Of a stretch of DNA of 5,232 nt, positions 3,939 through 5,232 are shown piece after piece. How positions within the stretch are numbered: the first letter of the stretch is position 1; each line of letters starts with the position of its first letter. A model generated the notes under the pieces. The model was not told where the DNA came from, did no database searches, and saw only the letters and a list, made by a program, of their open reading frames with translations. A program made the translations under genes and the position numbers. The DNA lies in contig CALMXN010000260.1 in NCBI GenBank assembly GCA_937871145.1, forward strand, positions 1 through 5,232, in the 5' to 3' direction. Source of the DNA: an uncultured Clostridia bacterium (GTDB lineage: Bacteria > Bacillota > Clostridia > Oscillospirales > Ruminococcaceae).

Positions 3939-5113
3939 TTCTTAAGGTCAAATTCCGCCTTAACACTTGGAACAGAAATATTCTTTCTGCAGTTGCAGTC
4001 GATTCTTCCAAGAACCATCTTTGCATTTTCAAGAGTTGTGTTTCTGAGCATTATTATGTATTGTGAAACACTGAAGCGAGCAAAAATATCACTTGCTCTT
4101 AATGATGAACGTATTACATTCTCAAGACTCTTCATATAATTATTAAGCTTTGTCAGCGGTGGTATCTTGCCCTTCGGGTCAACCACTGAAACAAGACAAA
4201 CCTGAAGTGGATAGCCGTTACGCTGTGATGCCCTTATTTCAAGCTGGAACTGTTGCTTGAAAAGCTCATAGTCACACATAAAAGCACCAAAAGCCCTGTC
4301 CTTCTCAATAAGATCCTCATGAATCTTTTCAAGATTGAATTCAAGGTTATTCTTTGTGTTGCAGATTTTTTTATAGAGAGCAGAGAATCTGCTTGAAAGG
4401 CTTACACCAAAGTTTGCATACAGGAATGATTCTGAATTTTTGTATTGTTCAATAGCACCCTTGCTGTTTCCTGTTTCGTAAAGGGCATTTATAAGGTTAT
4501 AGCAGAAGTTTTCTTCATATGGTGTAACAACAAGTGCGGTATTGCAAAGCTCAACAATTGAAAAATAATCATCCTTCTTTGTATATATATCAATAAGTAT
4601 ATTGACTATATTAATAAAGATAGAACTATAATAGGTTGCCATTGGCACAACCCAGTATTCATCAGAATAGTTTGAAAGGAAGTTCCCTTTATATAATTCC
4701 AGTGCCTTTTTTCCATATGTAATTTTACTGTCGTCAGAAATGCTGCTTTTTTTCAGAAGATTATAATGTTCTTCAAAAATATCAATATCAAGGGCAACAG
4801 ATATTTCATTATTCCAGAAGTATGAGCCGTTCGATGCCTTTATTAATATTGAAACATCAGGGTAGTCAAGCTTTGATAAGATTGTTCGTGTCCTTGAAAG
4901 AAGTGTGCGAAGAGCATTGATAGGATTATCGGATTCGTCTTCCTTCCACAGAACTTCAAAAAGCTCCATCTGAGGAATAGCTTTTTTACGGAAGGCAATA
5001 AGATAAGCAAGAAGCAAAAAGGTTTTTCTTGAATGCTGACTTTTTTCATCAATCATCTTATCTTTGTAAGAAATTGAAAACTCGCCAAACATTGAAATAT
5101 TCAGTGTTCCCAT
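3902..5113 (-). CDS. SARP/BTAD-type transcriptional regulator with a degenerate GGDEF-like C-terminal domain
   Basis: This is probably a DNA-binding cytosolic regulator. Counting from the first of two adjacent ATGs, residues 1-105 are an OmpR-type winged helix (LNISMFGEFSIS opening, RKTFLLLAYL, then LRTLLSRTRTIL as recognition-helix region, and the wing ending NGSYFWN). Residues 108-255 are a helical bacterial transcriptional activator (TPR-like) domain, with DIDIFEEHYNLL, ALELYKGNFL and ALYETGNSKGAIEQYKN. Residues about 278-375 resemble a diguanylate cyclase fold: RASDIFARFSVSQYIIML aligns with the R-GGDEF region, and the signature reads SVSQY, so catalysis is not expected; a ligand-sensing or dimerisation role is inferred. 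AGGAGG at 5121-5126 is 7 nt from the ATG at 5113 and 4 nt from the one at 5116, favouring 5113 (403 residues). It is a single-gene unit with its own promoter and terminator. Its targets are not identifiable from the window. Confidence 0.85.
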   Translation of the reverse strand: MGTLNISMFGEFSISYKDKMIDEKSQHSRKTFLLLAYLIAFRKKAIPQMELFEVLWKEDESDNPINALRTLLSRTRTILSKLDYPDVSILIKASNGSYFWNNEISVALDIDIFEEHYNLLKKSSISDDSKITYGKKALELYKGNFLSNYSDEYWVVPMATYYSSIFINIVNILIDIYTKKDDYFSIVELCNTALVVTPYEENFCYNLINALYETGNSKGAIEQYKNSESFLYANFGVSLSSRFSALYKKICNTKNNLEFNLEKIHEDLIEKDRAFGAFMCDYELFKQQFQLEIRASQRNGYPLQVCLVSVVDPKGKIPPLTKLNNYMKSLENVIRSSLRASDIFARFSVSQYIIMLRNTTLENAKMVLGRIDCNCRKNISVPSVKAEFDLKNYDEVSKEMVRA

Positions 5114-5127
5114 CATATGCCCTCCTC

Positions 5128-5168
5128 TTTAATGAATTCTGTAATAATTATAATACATTTAATGAATT
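5128..5168. repeat. 11-bp direct repeat flanking the regulator's -10 box
   Basis: TTTAATGAATT occurs perfectly at 5128-5138 and 5158-5168, 30 bp apart, about three helical turns. One copy lies between the ribosome binding site and the start of transcription, the other in the -35/-10 spacer. Characterised SARP regulators bind direct repeats near -35 boxes, so an autoregulatory operator is plausible but unproven. Confidence 0.5.
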
Positions 5169-5175
5169 ATATCAA
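5147..5175 (-). promoter_or_regulatory. Sigma-A promoter of the BTAD regulator
   Basis: The minus strand reads TTGATA, exactly 17 nt, TATAAT: a perfect -10, a -35 with one mismatch and the ideal spacing. The predicted start is near 5140, giving a short leader that includes the AGGAGG at 5121-5126. This suggests a housekeeping, fairly strong promoter that may need repression rather than activation. Confidence 0.85.
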
Positions 5176-5207
5176 TATTTTTACCTATATTTTTTGAATA
5201 TTTTTAC
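5174..5207. repeat. Second 11-bp direct repeat upstream of the regulator promoter
   Basis: AATATTTTTAC occurs at 5174-5184 and 5197-5207 (period 23 bp), with a related TATATTTTTT between. The first copy overlaps the -35 box edge. The sequence is AT-rich and T-tract like, so it may be an UP-like or curved-DNA element, a regulator site, or chance. The remaining bases to 5232 show nothing further. Confidence 0.35.
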
Positions 5208-5232
5208 ATTAAGTTAAAAATTGAAGACAAAT

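Noticed and set aside
4843..5217. Further open frames at 4843-5052 (minus) and 5029-5217 (plus)
   Set aside because: Shadows of the regulator's winged-helix coding region and promoter; no family resemblance.
1..5232. CRISPR array, tRNA, insertion sequence, phage or defence system
   Set aside because: No regularly spaced repeats, cloverleaf, transposase, integrase or defence-type domains were seen on either strand.

Overview
The window looks like the chromosome of a motile, endospore-forming, low-GC Gram-positive bacterium of the class Clostridia. The evidence is a typical flagellin with a sigma-28 type promoter, three sporulation-type genes (a Tgl-type transglutaminase, a SpoIIQ-like LytM/M23 protein and a DpaA/SpoVFA-like dipicolinate synthase fragment), strong AGGAGG ribosome binding sites and AT-rich intergenic DNA. 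I cannot name the genus. An Illumina adapter sequence sits inside one reading frame, so this is a short-read draft assembly, probably a metagenome bin, and junctions should be treated with caution.

Layout. (1) Positions 1-590, minus strand: the first 143 codons of a flagellin gene, running off the left edge. Its roughly 125-nt leader contains four candidate hairpins, two of which show a GGA in the loop as CsrA sites do, and it starts from a near-perfect sigma-28 promoter. (2) Positions 660-2504, plus strand: a two-gene operon with an unrecognised acidic protein (interrupted by adapter sequence) followed by tgl, which carries a one-base frameshift just before its catalytic cysteine. A strong bidirectional terminator closes it. 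(3) Positions 2513-3184, minus strand: an intact membrane-anchored M23 protein resembling clostridial SpoIIQ. (4) Positions 3185-3443: a divergent intergenic region with a 9-bp inverted repeat, a possible sigma-K promoter and a hairpin just before the next ribosome binding site. (5) Positions 3444-3938, plus strand: the N-terminal domain only of dipicolinate synthase subunit A; homology stops abruptly and a terminator follows 24 nt later. (6) Positions 3902-5175, minus strand: a BTAD/SARP-like regulator with an added degenerate GGDEF-like domain, with a strong sigma-A type promoter and 11-bp direct repeats around it.

How the parts fit. Tgl (coat cross-linking), SpoIIQ (engulfment and forespore channel) and DpaA (dipicolinic acid synthesis) all serve endospore formation, so the middle of the window is a small sporulation neighbourhood. 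Two of these three genes are broken as read, and the gene upstream of tgl contains adapter sequence. Either sporulation genes are decaying in this lineage or the assembly is locally faulty; read mapping would decide. I see no CRISPR array, tRNA, rRNA, insertion sequence or phage gene. No wholly new system is evident; the most original signals are the structured flagellin leader, the regulator's domain combination with its promoter repeats, and the unknown partner gene of tgl.
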